64,000 nucleotides of DNA from UBA1757 sp045627385 (GTDB lineage Bacteria; Bacteroidota; Bacteroidia; Bacteroidales; UBA1402), in the NCBI GenBank assembly GCA_045627385.1, contig JAZQNO010000018.1:10765-74764 (forward strand), written 5' to 3'. This document shows positions 18,001 to 25,986 of the stretch, in pieces. The stretch's first letter is position 1; each line of letters begins with the position of its first letter. The notes beneath the pieces are model-generated. The model searched no databases, was not told the DNA's origin, and saw only the letters and a list, made by a program, of their open reading frames with translations. A program made the position numbers and the translations under genes.

Positions 18001-18160
18001 GACCATCATCGGCATGATTCCCGTGGCTGTGGCCTCGGGTTCGAGCGCCGAGCTCCGAAACGGCATCGGATGGGTCATCATCGGCGGCATGCTGCTGTCG
18101 ACCCTGCTGACGCTGGTCGTCGTACCCGTAGTGTTCAAGATATTCCACAAAAAAGGCTAA
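15089..18160 (+). CDS. RND multidrug/solute efflux pump, inner membrane transporter (AcrB type)
   Basis: A 1023-residue resistance-nodulation-division transporter with the classic duplicated layout: twelve transmembrane helices and two large periplasmic loops. The opening SIRRPIYVIVLFLVVAILG is the first helix. The proton relay is present: D401-D402 in TM4 (GVLVDDAIVVIENVYR) and K931 in TM10 (LVAKNAILLVDFANEQ). It therefore belongs to the HAE1 (drug, dye, lipid-like) type rather than the heavy-metal type. The porter domains contain YPGASPTEVENSLTLKLEE and FEFMPDVDQSEFTVLLEMP. The gene follows its adaptor by 12 bp and is followed by tetR after 25 bp. Drug, bile salt or host-derived amphiphile export are all plausible. 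Confidence 0.95.
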   Translation: MKISELSIRRPIYVIVLFLVVAILGLLSYSSLQAELMPKFTPPTLNVQVIYPGASPTEVENSLTLKLEESLSSLQGVETMRSYSFEGMSMVFVSFKYGTDIDEAMTDARNKVSSKKAELPSATLSPIINKITVDDKSVMTLSLSSDLESSDFSDLVQYSIIPELLRIPGIAKVDVIGAHPREIQVNLDMEAMNSLGLSAAQVMGVIRGSNLDFPTGSLRNERNHTSIRLSGKLETVDQIRSLVLMTLPTGTQIRLCDVAEVVETSKDVSKLARVNGRESILLNIFKQGDANAIDLSDNVQAIGAELAKTYAGEGLTLETVTDTSNFTRESIRSVLVDLLLAILLVTLVILVFLHNWRNSLIVMLVVPVSLIGAFIGMKLFNFTLNLMSLLGMSVVIGVLVDDAIVVIENVYRHMEMGKNPVTATIDAMREIGFTVVTVTLVLVIVFLPIALTNTLVSDILRQFCGVIIFSILFSLLAALTLVPLMTSKFGKLEDIEGDGLWNRMMRWFEKAVQSFGDWVAGILGWALGHKRWVGLIVLAVTVMVCALFPMGFIGFEFMPDVDQSEFTVLLEMPKDISIEDASMEVSKAETWLLEQPEIVEVVSMVGLTNSNNESSQGTPYLSEISVKMVPPSERDVAVKFYIAKLRHELTDYLVDAKVRMFAASLHGSGNSSALEYVISGPKADSVALFGEYALDVLRGIPGTVQQQLSTGDGMPEIEVVVDREKMSALGLSLDNVGLTLQMAFQGNSSLKFVRDDHEYDINIRADRFYRESIDDVSSLSFVNTQGSRITLDQFAQVRLGTGPNRLERYNRNPSVTISSNVVGISPGAASSQFLSQVEPKAGEMGVTLSTVGDMKSMSDSMSVMGIALMLSLILMYLAMVVLYNNWTDPFVVMFSIPFSILGAILALALSGTSLNIYAMLGLVMLVGLVAKNAILLVDFANEQLAAGQAIDDALTSAVRMRTRPILMTALSTIIGMIPVAVASGSSAELRNGIGWVIIGGMLLSTLLTLVVVPVVFKIFHKKG

Positions 18161-18185
18161 CTTTGCGGCGTACAACTATCGAAGG

Positions 18186-18800
18186 ATGACAAAAGAACAG
18201 GAAATACTCCAGGCGGCCGAAGACGAGTTCTTCGCGAAGGGCTACGATGCCACTTCCACCGCAGACATTGCCAAAAAGGCCGGCGTGACGCACGCCATGG
18301 TCAACTACTACTTCAGGACCAAGGAACTGCTGTTTCTGAAGGTGCTGGACAACTGTCTGGAAGAACTCATCGGCCGCATACGGTCGCTCATGAAAGCGGA
18401 CGGCGATTTCGTCGGGCTGGCCCAGGAAACCGCCGCCGCGCTTTTCGACTGTTTCAACGGCAAACGTCAGCTGCCCTTCCTCATCCTCGACGTGGCCCGT
18501 ACGCATCCGGAGTTTTTGGCCTCGCACCGCGAGACGGTCGGCACCATCTGCGCCGAGAGCGTACGCAAGCACAGCCGCATCCTCGATGAAAACATCGCTG
18601 CCGGCAGGGTGTCGGACTGCAGCCTGAACGACGTGCTCGACACCATCTTCTCCATGGCGCTCGCGCCCTTCCTCAACCTGCCTATGCTGCGCAATGTGAT
18701 GGGTATGGACGACAGCCGTCTGGAGGACTATCTCAGCGCCCACCGCGCCGAAATGCTGCGACTCATCCGATCGCGGTATGTGGCCGAGAATTTTCAATAA
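18186..18800 (+). CDS. TetR/AcrR family transcriptional regulator
   Basis: A 204-residue TetR-type repressor. The N-terminal helix-turn-helix is clear (EILQAAEDEFFAKGYDATSTADIAKKAG..., then VTHAMVNYYFRTKELLF; residues 6-52). The C-terminal ligand domain is all-helical and divergent. It is the last gene of the tolC-hlyD-acrB-tetR operon, with an AAGG sequence just before its start. Pump operons that end in their own regulator are usually autorepressed, and the 29-bp repeat at 12609-12637 is the candidate operator. TAACTTTG at 18158-18165 resembles a -7 element but lacks a partner, so a separate promoter for this gene is doubtful. Confidence 0.92.
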   Translation: MTKEQEILQAAEDEFFAKGYDATSTADIAKKAGVTHAMVNYYFRTKELLFLKVLDNCLEELIGRIRSLMKADGDFVGLAQETAAALFDCFNGKRQLPFLILDVARTHPEFLASHRETVGTICAESVRKHSRILDENIAAGRVSDCSLNDVLDTIFSMALAPFLNLPMLRNVMGMDDSRLEDYLSAHRAEMLRLIRSRYVAENFQ

Positions 18801-18819
18801 ATCACAATTTTTAATAACT

Positions 18820-18853
18820 TTTGTTGTTATGTAATCGGTTTTTCCTACATTTG
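18820..18853 (+). promoter_or_regulatory. Promoter of the fimbrillin genes
   Basis: TTTG (18820-18823), a 22-base spacer and TACATTTG (18846-18853) match the Bacteroidota consensus. The start codon is 49 bp downstream. The leader contains the small palindrome GCCCTAAAGGGC (18867-18878). Confidence 0.75.
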
Positions 18854-18902
18854 TGGCCGATATCTGCCCTAAAGGGCAAAATGCTTATAAGCGACCTGAC
18901 AA

Positions 18903-19784
18903 ATGAAAAAACCGATTTTACTGCTGATGGCGGCAGCCATGCTGTCCACCGCCTGCGACGAACTGTTCGGCGGCGGAACGGATCCTGTGGAAGAACTGCC
19001 CGATTTGAACATCACCGCGTCTGTCAGTGCCTGGGGCACGGAAACTTCACTTGAGAAAAACGATCAGGTGGGTCTCTATGCCAGCGCTCCCTTCAACCTG
19101 AGCAACTTCCTGTTCACCGTGGGAGACGCTCAGGAACTCATCGCCTCGCAAGAACTCAAATGGAAAGCCGACTCGACCGTGACGAGCGTCACGTTCATCG
19201 CTTACACGCCCTATTCTTCGTCCTACTCGGGCGAGTATTTCTCGTTTTCCGCTCAGGCCGACCAGCGGTCTCAAGCCGACATCAAGGCATCCGACCTGAT
19301 GATGGCCAAGGCCGAAGTCCAGCCGCTGGCCAAGTCGGTCAAGCTGTCGTTCTCGCACAAGATGGTGCGCATCGGCCTCTATTTCGACAACAGGACCGGT
19401 AAGGAAATCTCCGACGTCACCTTTGAAAACGTGGGCCTCGGCACCATGGTCGACATACAGGCTTGCAGCGTTTACGAAGACTCCCTCGTCACCAGACCGA
19501 CAAGAGTCAGTCTGGCGTCTTACACCGCCGCCGGCGGAGCCCCCTATTTTGCCGCCATCATCGCGCCGCAGGCCGTGCGGCTTTCCGGCCGGGTCACCTT
19601 CGCCGACGGTTCTTCGCAAGCCATTCTGCTTTCTCAGCTCCAGTCATTTGCCTCCGGGCAGCAGTGGGACAATCAGAACAGTCCCATCGTCCTGGAAGCC
19701 GAAAAGCCGCAGGACGTTCCGGCCGAGTTCGAGGTCAGCATTTCCGACTGGGCAGGCGGAGATTCCCTTCAATTCATCAGATAA
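18903..19784 (+). CDS. Fimbrillin family (Mfa-like) lipoprotein
   Basis: A 293-residue lipoprotein that resembles the Mfa-like/FimA-type fimbrillins of Bacteroidales, which build or cap surface fimbriae. The signal ends in a lipobox (LSTACDE, Cys18). The mature part shows the usual pattern: LEKNDQVGLYAS, a beta-rich core with ASDLMMAKAEVQ, the conserved LSFSHKMVRIGLYF, and a closing EFEVSISDW. The residues between Cys18 and the first strand are acidic and flexible. The neighbour 16 bp downstream is a second, longer fimbrillin-type protein, so the two may be subunits of one appendage or a tip/anchor pair. A good promoter lies just upstream. Confidence 0.85.
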   Translation: MKKPILLLMAAAMLSTACDELFGGGTDPVEELPDLNITASVSAWGTETSLEKNDQVGLYASAPFNLSNFLFTVGDAQELIASQELKWKADSTVTSVTFIAYTPYSSSYSGEYFSFSAQADQRSQADIKASDLMMAKAEVQPLAKSVKLSFSHKMVRIGLYFDNRTGKEISDVTFENVGLGTMVDIQACSVYEDSLVTRPTRVSLASYTAAGGAPYFAAIIAPQAVRLSGRVTFADGSSQAILLSQLQSFASGQQWDNQNSPIVLEAEKPQDVPAEFEVSISDWAGGDSLQFIR

Positions 19785-19799
19785 ATACATTTCAGTTTT

Positions 19800-22388
19800 A
19801 TGAAAAAAATAGTCCTTTTTGCAGCAGCAGTGCTGGCCATGTTCACATCATGCCAGTTCACTGAGGAGAACCCCAACGGTTCCGTCATCGATTTCCGGGC
19901 CAATCTCGGAACGTACTCGGTCAAAGCCACCGACACCCAGTTCGAACAGAACGACGCCGTGTCGATCACCGCTTTGGACCCCATCCATTCAGGAAACGTC
20001 AAGTACACCTACAAGAACGGCGCACTGACCAGTGAAAACCCCATCTGCTGGAACAGCGGTCAGCAGGATCGCACCCGTTTCCTGCTTCTGTACCCCTACA
20101 ATGCCACCCTTCCCGCACTGGATCCCGACAAGGGCATCGATTTCTGCGTGAATGCCGACCAGAGCACGCATGCGCTCTATACGGCCTCTGACCTGATGGT
20201 GGGCGACACTTGGGGGAGTCCTTCCATGAAGCAGGTTTCCTTCACCGTCCAGCACGCGCTGAGCCAGATTGTCATCAATCTCGACAATAAATCCGACAAG
20301 CAGGTGACCGACGCTTATTTCGCCAACGTCTACGGTGAAGTACACTTCTCCTACAACAACGGCATCCAGCCCACCGGTTCCAAAGGCACCATCAAGGCCT
20401 GCCCGCTCAACTCTTCGAGCCAGCAGTCGTGGGTGCTGGTGATGGCTCCCCAGACTTCCAAGCCCGACCTGATGCTGACCACTTCCGAAGGCAAGCAGAT
20501 CACTTACACCCTGCCTCAAGACGTCACTTTCCGTCCGGGTTACCGCTACACCGCCAGCGTCGTGCTCAACGAGACCACGGTCGAAGTGGTCATCTCTGCC
20601 GAAATCCAAGACTGGACTCCCGACATTGAACTCAATTTCCAGAACGAAGGATCTTCCGCTTCAGACAGCCTGATTTATCTGGGTGCCGGCACGATGGTAG
20701 ATGACATCATTGCAGAGCTGTTCGGTTTTCAGCACGAGGAATTCGAAGTCGATTACTACACCGACCAGGACGGCAACATCATCATCAAAGACCCGTACAA
20801 AAACGCTTCCTTCATGGATTGGACAGATATTTTCGGATACGTTGACGGAGCCACCATCACCTTGGCGAAAAGAGATGATTACAACTACTACATCAAAACC
20901 GGAAGTTCGACCGGTTTTCTCTATAACGGATCAGAAATTTTCATCGAGTCCTACTGCTACGAAAACGGATGGACTAATGAGGACAATAGCCGATATTTCA
21001 ATCTTCTTTATAACGGCAATTATTCCAGCGATGTGAATTCGGTTGTAGCCTATGTCGGCCCCAATGCTTACTACACCAACACACGAGCAATGACCACCTT
21101 TACGTTGCCCGGTTACATCCGTTATCCGGTCTTTTATAATTTTGAACCGATTCATTACAATGACAGCACATCTGTTATCTGGACCCAGACCGGAATGGAC
21201 ATTACCAGAGCCGGTATAGCTTGGTTCCCAGGGCCTCAGTCGATAAGCATGGACCTCATCAATTCTGTCATTGAAGGAACTGCCGAGAACATGATGTGGC
21301 ACGACGAAGACCTGACTTGGGACAGAAGCATAGGCCTCAATGCACCTTTCACCCAGACCGGTGTCTACACTGTTCTTGCCGCAGGCGACTGCTTCTACAA
21401 AGACGGTCAGCAGTACTACGGCTACTACTATCGGTATGTTCCCTATTTGGTTCCCGGCGATCAGGCCCCCGAGTGCTCCGTCAGCCTCAAGCGCGATCTC
21501 GATGACATGGATCCCACCACAGTCAAGCTCACCGTTGTCGGAAAAGACATTTCCCAATTCTGGGTACTTCCCATCATCAAGAGCACCTACGACCAGTGGC
21601 TCCAGAACAATATCGACATAGAGGAAATGGTCGAGCAGACCGGTAAAATCTACACCGGCGTCGCCACTTCCTGTGCCGCCAACGGCAAGACGGTCAAAGT
21701 GGAAGGTCTTCAGCCCGAGACCGAGTACTATCTCTGTGTCTTTGCCCAAAACTACTTCGACAACACCACTCTTGCCGTCGGCCATATCACCACCGGCAGC
21801 GAATTGACCTTCACCAGCCTCGGCACCGGCATGTTCTATGACAATTTCATAGAGTATTCCTCTTCGGTGGAGATTCTTCAGGAATCCAGCGGCAAACCTG
21901 TCTACCGCGTCATGCGTCCCTACGCCAAACTGCTTCAAGAGAAGCCCGACCTGGGTCCTAATTTCTACTACACCGATGAGGTGACCAGCGACTACATCGA
22001 ATTCTACACCCACGAGTACGATTCCGTCAATTACGTTTTCTACAAACCGTTCTACAACGGACTTTCCTACACAGGACTTGGCGCACTCCGCTGCGAACAC
22101 ACCTCTGGCGACATCTACGATGACCCGTCCTTATACTTTGCCACCTATCGCAACATCCAGACGGCACCCGGTGTCTTTTCACTGGCTCCCTTCATCTATG
22201 TCGGCGACGGCGGGTCGGGTTTCGAGTGCCGTGATTGGCTGCATGCCTTAGTCGTCGTGCTGCCCGGTTACGAATGGAATCCGGAAATGGATATGGACAC
22301 GAAGGCGTCCAGTGCCGCTTTCTCCGTTTCCATGCGTCCTTCGACCCTCGTTTCCCCAAAAGATGCAGCTGATAAAGTGCTGAAATGA
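19800..22388 (+). CDS. Fimbrillin-like lipoprotein with C-terminal Fn3-like extension
   Basis: An 862-residue lipoprotein (lipobox FTSCQF, Cys19). Residues 20-285 resemble an Mfa-like fimbrillin: FEQNDAVSITALDP, STHALYTASDLMVG, VSFTVQHALSQIVINLDN, FRPGYRYTASVVLN, then AEIQDWTPD. The remaining 580 residues are unlike ordinary fimbrillins. They include a Tyr/Asn/Asp-rich segment (about 300-540) and a fibronectin-III-like module (about 555-665, with VKVEGLQPETEYYLCVFAQN). A further beta-rich Tyr/Phe-rich region forms the end. No anchor or sorting domain is seen at the C-terminus. The length and position after a standard fimbrillin suggest a tip adhesin or a surface binding protein. A strong hairpin follows the stop, ending the two-gene unit. 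Confidence 0.78.
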   Translation: MKKIVLFAAAVLAMFTSCQFTEENPNGSVIDFRANLGTYSVKATDTQFEQNDAVSITALDPIHSGNVKYTYKNGALTSENPICWNSGQQDRTRFLLLYPYNATLPALDPDKGIDFCVNADQSTHALYTASDLMVGDTWGSPSMKQVSFTVQHALSQIVINLDNKSDKQVTDAYFANVYGEVHFSYNNGIQPTGSKGTIKACPLNSSSQQSWVLVMAPQTSKPDLMLTTSEGKQITYTLPQDVTFRPGYRYTASVVLNETTVEVVISAEIQDWTPDIELNFQNEGSSASDSLIYLGAGTMVDDIIAELFGFQHEEFEVDYYTDQDGNIIIKDPYKNASFMDWTDIFGYVDGATITLAKRDDYNYYIKTGSSTGFLYNGSEIFIESYCYENGWTNEDNSRYFNLLYNGNYSSDVNSVVAYVGPNAYYTNTRAMTTFTLPGYIRYPVFYNFEPIHYNDSTSVIWTQTGMDITRAGIAWFPGPQSISMDLINSVIEGTAENMMWHDEDLTWDRSIGLNAPFTQTGVYTVLAAGDCFYKDGQQYYGYYYRYVPYLVPGDQAPECSVSLKRDLDDMDPTTVKLTVVGKDISQFWVLPIIKSTYDQWLQNNIDIEEMVEQTGKIYTGVATSCAANGKTVKVEGLQPETEYYLCVFAQNYFDNTTLAVGHITTGSELTFTSLGTGMFYDNFIEYSSSVEILQESSGKPVYRVMRPYAKLLQEKPDLGPNFYYTDEVTSDYIEFYTHEYDSVNYVFYKPFYNGLSYTGLGALRCEHTSGDIYDDPSLYFATYRNIQTAPGVFSLAPFIYVGDGGSGFECRDWLHALVVVLPGYEWNPEMDMDTKASSAAFSVSMRPSTLVSPKDAADKVLK

Positions 22389-22408
22389 GCATAATCTTCC
22401 GATAAACT

Positions 22409-22443
22409 TCAGGGGGCGCAGAATCTTATTCCGCGCCCCCTGA
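22409..22443. terminator. Strong hairpin after the fimbrillin genes
   Basis: TCAGGGGGCGC (22409-22419) pairs perfectly with GCGCCCCCTGA (22433-22443), and the inner GAAT/ATTC can extend the stem past one mismatch. There is no T-run, so it may be a rho-assisted terminator or an mRNA 3'-end stabiliser. Confidence 0.65.
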
Positions 22444-22467
22444 CCGTTAACCCGCATTCCATTTGCA

Positions 22468-23250
22468 ATGAAAACGAAACCGATTGTTTGGGCAAGTGCC
22501 CTGATGTGCTTTCTGAGCTTTTACGCCTGCAACGACAGGGAGACCATGTATCAGGTCGCCACGCTGCAATCGCTTATGGTCGGCAACTACGACGGATATG
22601 TCAGCATTGGCGAACTGAAGAAATACGGCGACATAGGACTGGGCACCTTCGACCGGGTGAACGGAGAGATGATCGTGCTCGACGGGCAGGTGTATCAGGC
22701 TCTTGGCGACGGCAGTGTAAAAATGGCCGAAGACAGCCAGACCACGCCCTTTTCCACCGTCACCTTCTTCGAGGCTGATATCACTGCATCTATCGCTCCC
22801 TTCGACAATCTGCCGGCGCTGACCCAGCAGTTGGACAGCATCGTGAACGCCTGTGGCAGCAACCTCATATACGCTTTGCGGCTCGATCTCAAGGCCCGAA
22901 GTGTGACCTTCCGAAGCGAGCTGCCTCAAGACAAGCCCTACGGTCCTTTGGCGGAAGTGCTTCCCGACAAGCAGCGGTCATTCACTTGCGAACTCTTGGA
23001 CGGGTGTCTGGTGGCCGTCCGATTTCCAGCTTTCTTCGCCGGTCAGAACACCCCTGGATGGCATTTCCATTTCATCTCGGCCGACCGCAGGCAAGGCGGC
23101 CACCTGCTGGATGTTTCATCGTCGGAAATCTCCGTGGCAGAACTCGACGCCACGAACCGTTTTCTGATGTTCATGCCCTCAGACGAAAGTTTCAGCCATC
23201 GCGATCTGTCGGAAGACATGTCTGAAGATATCCGCAAAGTGGAGCGCTGA
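22468..23250 (+). CDS. budA: Exported (lipoprotein) alpha-acetolactate decarboxylase
   Basis: A 260-residue acetolactate decarboxylase, which converts 2-acetolactate to acetoin. Diagnostic stretches are MYQVATLQSLMVGNYDGYV, IGELKKYGDIGLGTFD and TPFSTVTFFEAD. The zinc triad H199/H201/H212 lies in WHFHFISADRRQGGH; E67 and R185 stand where known enzymes have catalytic residues. The N-terminus is a lipoprotein signal (FLSFYAC, Cys21), so the enzyme should be lipid-anchored outside the cytoplasm, although acetolactate is made inside. Some firmicute homologues are also secreted. No acetolactate synthase gene is nearby. The gene follows the fimbrillin hairpin by 24 bp and converges with adenine deaminase, leaving only 2 bp between stops. 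Confidence 0.9.
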   Translation: MKTKPIVWASALMCFLSFYACNDRETMYQVATLQSLMVGNYDGYVSIGELKKYGDIGLGTFDRVNGEMIVLDGQVYQALGDGSVKMAEDSQTTPFSTVTFFEADITASIAPFDNLPALTQQLDSIVNACGSNLIYALRLDLKARSVTFRSELPQDKPYGPLAEVLPDKQRSFTCELLDGCLVAVRFPAFFAGQNTPGWHFHFISADRRQGGHLLDVSSSEISVAELDATNRFLMFMPSDESFSHRDLSEDMSEDIRKVER

Positions 23251-23252
23251 CC

Positions 23253-24848
23253 CTATGGCTCCACAAAACGGAACGATTCGCCGTCGAACAGGCCCTTGTC
23301 GGTCAGTTTGAGCTTTGGAATCACCGGCAGAGCCATAAAACTGAGCGTAATGAAGGGCGACTGAAAGCGGCAGCCGCTGCGATGCGCCACCTCTTCGAGC
23401 CGGAGATTGGCCTCGGACAGTTCTTCGCCCGAAAGGGTCGACAGGATGCCGCCCACCGGCAAGGGCAATTGTACCACTTCCTCGCCGTCTGTAGCCGCGA
23501 TGCCTCCCCGCATATTCACCACGCGATTGATCATATCCCTTATCTTTTCATCGTCGGAACCCACAGCGATGATGTTGTGGCAGTCGTGGGCGACGGTCTG
23601 AGCTATGGCTCCGCAGGTAATTCCGAAACCGCGCACATAGGCCACCTGAGGCTTGGCCCCAGGCCTATAGCGGTTGTAGGTGACCAGTTTCTGCGAATGG
23701 GCATCGAGCGGCCCATCGTATCGGCCCGTCAGCAGGGAGCCGTCCGTGGCGACGATCTGCGGCACACAGACGCCCTGGCCGACCTTACAGGCAATGTCTT
23801 CGACCCCAATGGGCAAGGCAGCAAAACGGCTGTATTCTTCCTTCAATTTGAGACGGCAGCTCGGGGCATCGGTCTGCCGTACGCCTCCGATCCAGGTGTC
23901 AAGCACCTCAAAATCGGGCGAAAGGCTGGATAGTGCAATGAAATCGGCCCGGTCGCCCTTCTGCAGCAGACCGCAAGGCAGTCCGTAATGGCGCACCGGA
24001 TGGAGGCAAGCCATGCGCAGCACATCCATCACCGGATAGCCGTTGGCGATGGCCCGACGGACGAGTCTGTCGATGTGTCCGCGCATCAGGTCGGTCGGAT
24101 GAGAATCGTCGGTGCAGAACATCAGCCGGTCGGGACACTCGGCCACCAGAGGCGAGAGCGCCTGGTAATTCTTGGCGGCAGAGCCCTCGCGGATAAGTAC
24201 TTTCATACCACAGGCCACCGCGTCGCGGGCCTCATCCAGCTGGGAACATTCGTGATCGGTGCCGATGCCTGCCGCCGCATATCTGGCCCGGTCTTCACCA
24301 CGCAGTCCGGGCGCATGGCCGTCGATGGGTTTGCCCGCTTCACGGGCTGCAGCTATCTTGGCCATCACCTCGGGGTCGGCAAAGAGCACGCCAGGGTAAT
24401 TCATCATCTCTGAGAGCATGAAGATATCGTCGCGCTTCAGCAGAGAGCCCACCGCGACACTGTCCAAGACCGCCCCACCTTCCTCGATGTCGGTGCTGCA
24501 GCTCGGCACACAACTGGGTGCTCCGAAAGCAAAATGGAAATCGGTTTGGCGGGCATTGTCGAGCATGAGTTCCACACCTGCCACACCCAACACATTGGCA
24601 ATCTCGTGAGGATCGCACACGGCTCCCACCGTGCCGTGCCGCTTGGCGATACGCGCAAACTCGGCCGGCAACATCATGGAACTCTCGATGTGCACATGCG
24701 CATCCACGAATCCGGGTAAGAGGTAGGGAGCCTCCGACCGCACTTCGCAAGGGCTGATGCGCGCAATCGCGCCGTCTCTGACCTCAACCTCCGCGTCGCG
24801 CACGGTCCCGGCCACCAAGTCCACCACATGTCCTTTAATTGTCTGCAT
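23253..24848 (-). CDS. ade: Adenine deaminase
   Basis: A 531-residue adenine deaminase of the amidohydrolase superfamily. It converts adenine to hypoxanthine plus ammonia for purine salvage. Metal-binding residues are visible in LLPGFVDAHVHIESSMM (H-x-H) and in the later histidines of PIDGHAPGLRG and GIGTDHECSQ, with the catalytic Asp likely in FCTDDSHPTDLM. The C-terminal half carries the family regions AVIGSD-like VGSDDEKIRDMI and LPLPVGGILS. Length is slightly below the usual 550-600. Cytoplasmic, no signal. It lies 32 bp after the PCMD lipoprotein gene on the same strand and may be co-transcribed with it, though the functions are unrelated. Confidence 0.95.
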   Translation of the reverse strand: MQTIKGHVVDLVAGTVRDAEVEVRDGAIARISPCEVRSEAPYLLPGFVDAHVHIESSMMLPAEFARIAKRHGTVGAVCDPHEIANVLGVAGVELMLDNARQTDFHFAFGAPSCVPSCSTDIEEGGAVLDSVAVGSLLKRDDIFMLSEMMNYPGVLFADPEVMAKIAAAREAGKPIDGHAPGLRGEDRARYAAAGIGTDHECSQLDEARDAVACGMKVLIREGSAAKNYQALSPLVAECPDRLMFCTDDSHPTDLMRGHIDRLVRRAIANGYPVMDVLRMACLHPVRHYGLPCGLLQKGDRADFIALSSLSPDFEVLDTWIGGVRQTDAPSCRLKLKEEYSRFAALPIGVEDIACKVGQGVCVPQIVATDGSLLTGRYDGPLDAHSQKLVTYNRYRPGAKPQVAYVRGFGITCGAIAQTVAHDCHNIIAVGSDDEKIRDMINRVVNMRGGIAATDGEEVVQLPLPVGGILSTLSGEELSEANLRLEEVAHRSGCRFQSPFITLSFMALPVIPKLKLTDKGLFDGESFRFVEP

Positions 24849-24880
24849 ATCCTTCCGTTAGAGAGCTATTCGCACAGCAT

Positions 24881-25783
24881 TTATTCGTAGAGTAATTCGA
24901 AACTGTCGAGGTAGAGCCGGCTGGAGGTGCTGCCCGTGAAGTAGTCACCGAAGCGGCTAGAAGCGCAGGAAACGATGATGTGCGTCGGGGTGCTTGTGAA
25001 ATCCGTATAATCGAGAGGCAAAGTGACCTGCGTCCATTCCGTGGCCGCCTCGCTGGCCGACCTGACGAATTCACCGTAGGCAATGGTCTCGGGCAGATTG
25101 CGATAATCCCAGAAGGTGGATTTGTCGGTAGTGTTCACCTGCACCGGACAGTTCACGCTGCCACCGTAGCCATCCTTTCCTCCCTTCCAGGTGCCCAGCG
25201 CCACCATTACCTTGCACTGGTCCTCGTCGCCCAACTTGGCCGGAGCGTCGCTTTGAGCGTAATTGATGGTGCCTCCGAGATATTTGTACCAAAAGCGAAC
25301 CGCCTTGGGACGTCCCGTGAAAGGTCGGCCGAAATTCACCTTGCCACCTCTGAGACCCACCGTTTCCACATATGTTCCGGTGAACAGATTGCCCGCCGCG
25401 AACTTCACCACCACATATTTCGATTCGAGCCGCGCCGACTTGCAGGAACCAATGCTGTCGGGGACATCTTCGCTTGAATAACACAAAGCCGCATTTGAAC
25501 CCAAAGCCGTGGTGGCACAGCTGCCGCTGTCCCAAAACTTATTTTTCAGAGACGGCTCGACGGCTTCCGGATCGTAGAAGCTCACATATTTCTTGCTGTC
25601 GCAATGGCTGGTCACCTCGAAACCGCCGTTCGGCAATTGGGGCTCCACTTCCGTCACAGGTTCGGGCAGTCCGCTGTTTTCATATCCTCCCGCAGGCGAA
25701 TCTTCGCTGCACGAGGCCCACAGTCCGAGGGCCAATGTGAAGGCGACTGTCCTGCAGATGGCATGTTGGCTATAGTTCTTCAT
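24881..25783 (-). CDS. PCMD-domain surface lipoprotein
   Basis: A 300-residue lipoprotein with the PCMD (putative carbohydrate metabolism) domain found in many Bacteroidales surface proteins. The start at 25783 (MKNYSQHAICRTV) gives a clean signal peptide with lipobox WASCSE; the frame upstream to 25816 crosses the -7 promoter element. The domain, about residues 55-300, opens with LPNGGFEV and FWDSGS and contains KAVRFWYKYLGG and TEWTQVTLPLDYTD. It closes with SRLYLDSFELLYE, the usual ending of this jelly-roll-like domain. Ligand unknown; related proteins are thought to bind glycans. The next gene on the strand is ade. Confidence 0.82.
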   Translation of the reverse strand: MKNYSQHAICRTVAFTLALGLWASCSEDSPAGGYENSGLPEPVTEVEPQLPNGGFEVTSHCDSKKYVSFYDPEAVEPSLKNKFWDSGSCATTALGSNAALCYSSEDVPDSIGSCKSARLESKYVVVKFAAGNLFTGTYVETVGLRGGKVNFGRPFTGRPKAVRFWYKYLGGTINYAQSDAPAKLGDEDQCKVMVALGTWKGGKDGYGGSVNCPVQVNTTDKSTFWDYRNLPETIAYGEFVRSASEAATEWTQVTLPLDYTDFTSTPTHIIVSCASSRFGDYFTGSTSSRLYLDSFELLYE

Positions 25784-25813
25784 TGTTCTGAACGATAAAC
25801 AGGTTTTCTGTTG

Positions 25814-25821
25814 CAAAGATA
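25814..25821 (-). promoter_or_regulatory. -7 element before the PCMD lipoprotein gene
   Basis: TATCTTTG on the minus strand fits TAnnTTTG and lies 30 bp before the start codon at 25783. No TTTG at the proper -33 distance is visible. Confidence 0.5.
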
Positions 25822-25928
25822 CGCGCTCCGTTTTTGAATGTCCATAAGCCGCCGGAACTTTTTCAAAGGCATTTCCAATGTTTATACATTTTCCACAGTT
25901 TGTGCACGGATGTTATCGTTAACGGCAT

Positions 25929-25959
25929 ATTGCATTTCAAACAGATTTTCGTATTTTTG
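25929..25959 (+). promoter_or_regulatory. Promoter of the 1126-residue lipoprotein gene
   Basis: ATTG (25929-25932, one mismatch to TTTG), 19 bases, then TATTTTTG (25952-25959). The start codon is 27 bp downstream. Together with the minus-strand element at 25814 it makes 25784-25986 a divergent promoter region; nothing else is recognisable there. Confidence 0.55.
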
Positions 25960-25986
25960 CTTGTTTTTAGTTCACTCTCAAAAGTC

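Noticed and set aside
18158..18165. TAACTTTG as a separate tetR promoter
   Set aside because: It fits the -7 consensus but overlaps the pump gene stop and has no TTTG 19-23 bases upstream; co-transcription is more likely.
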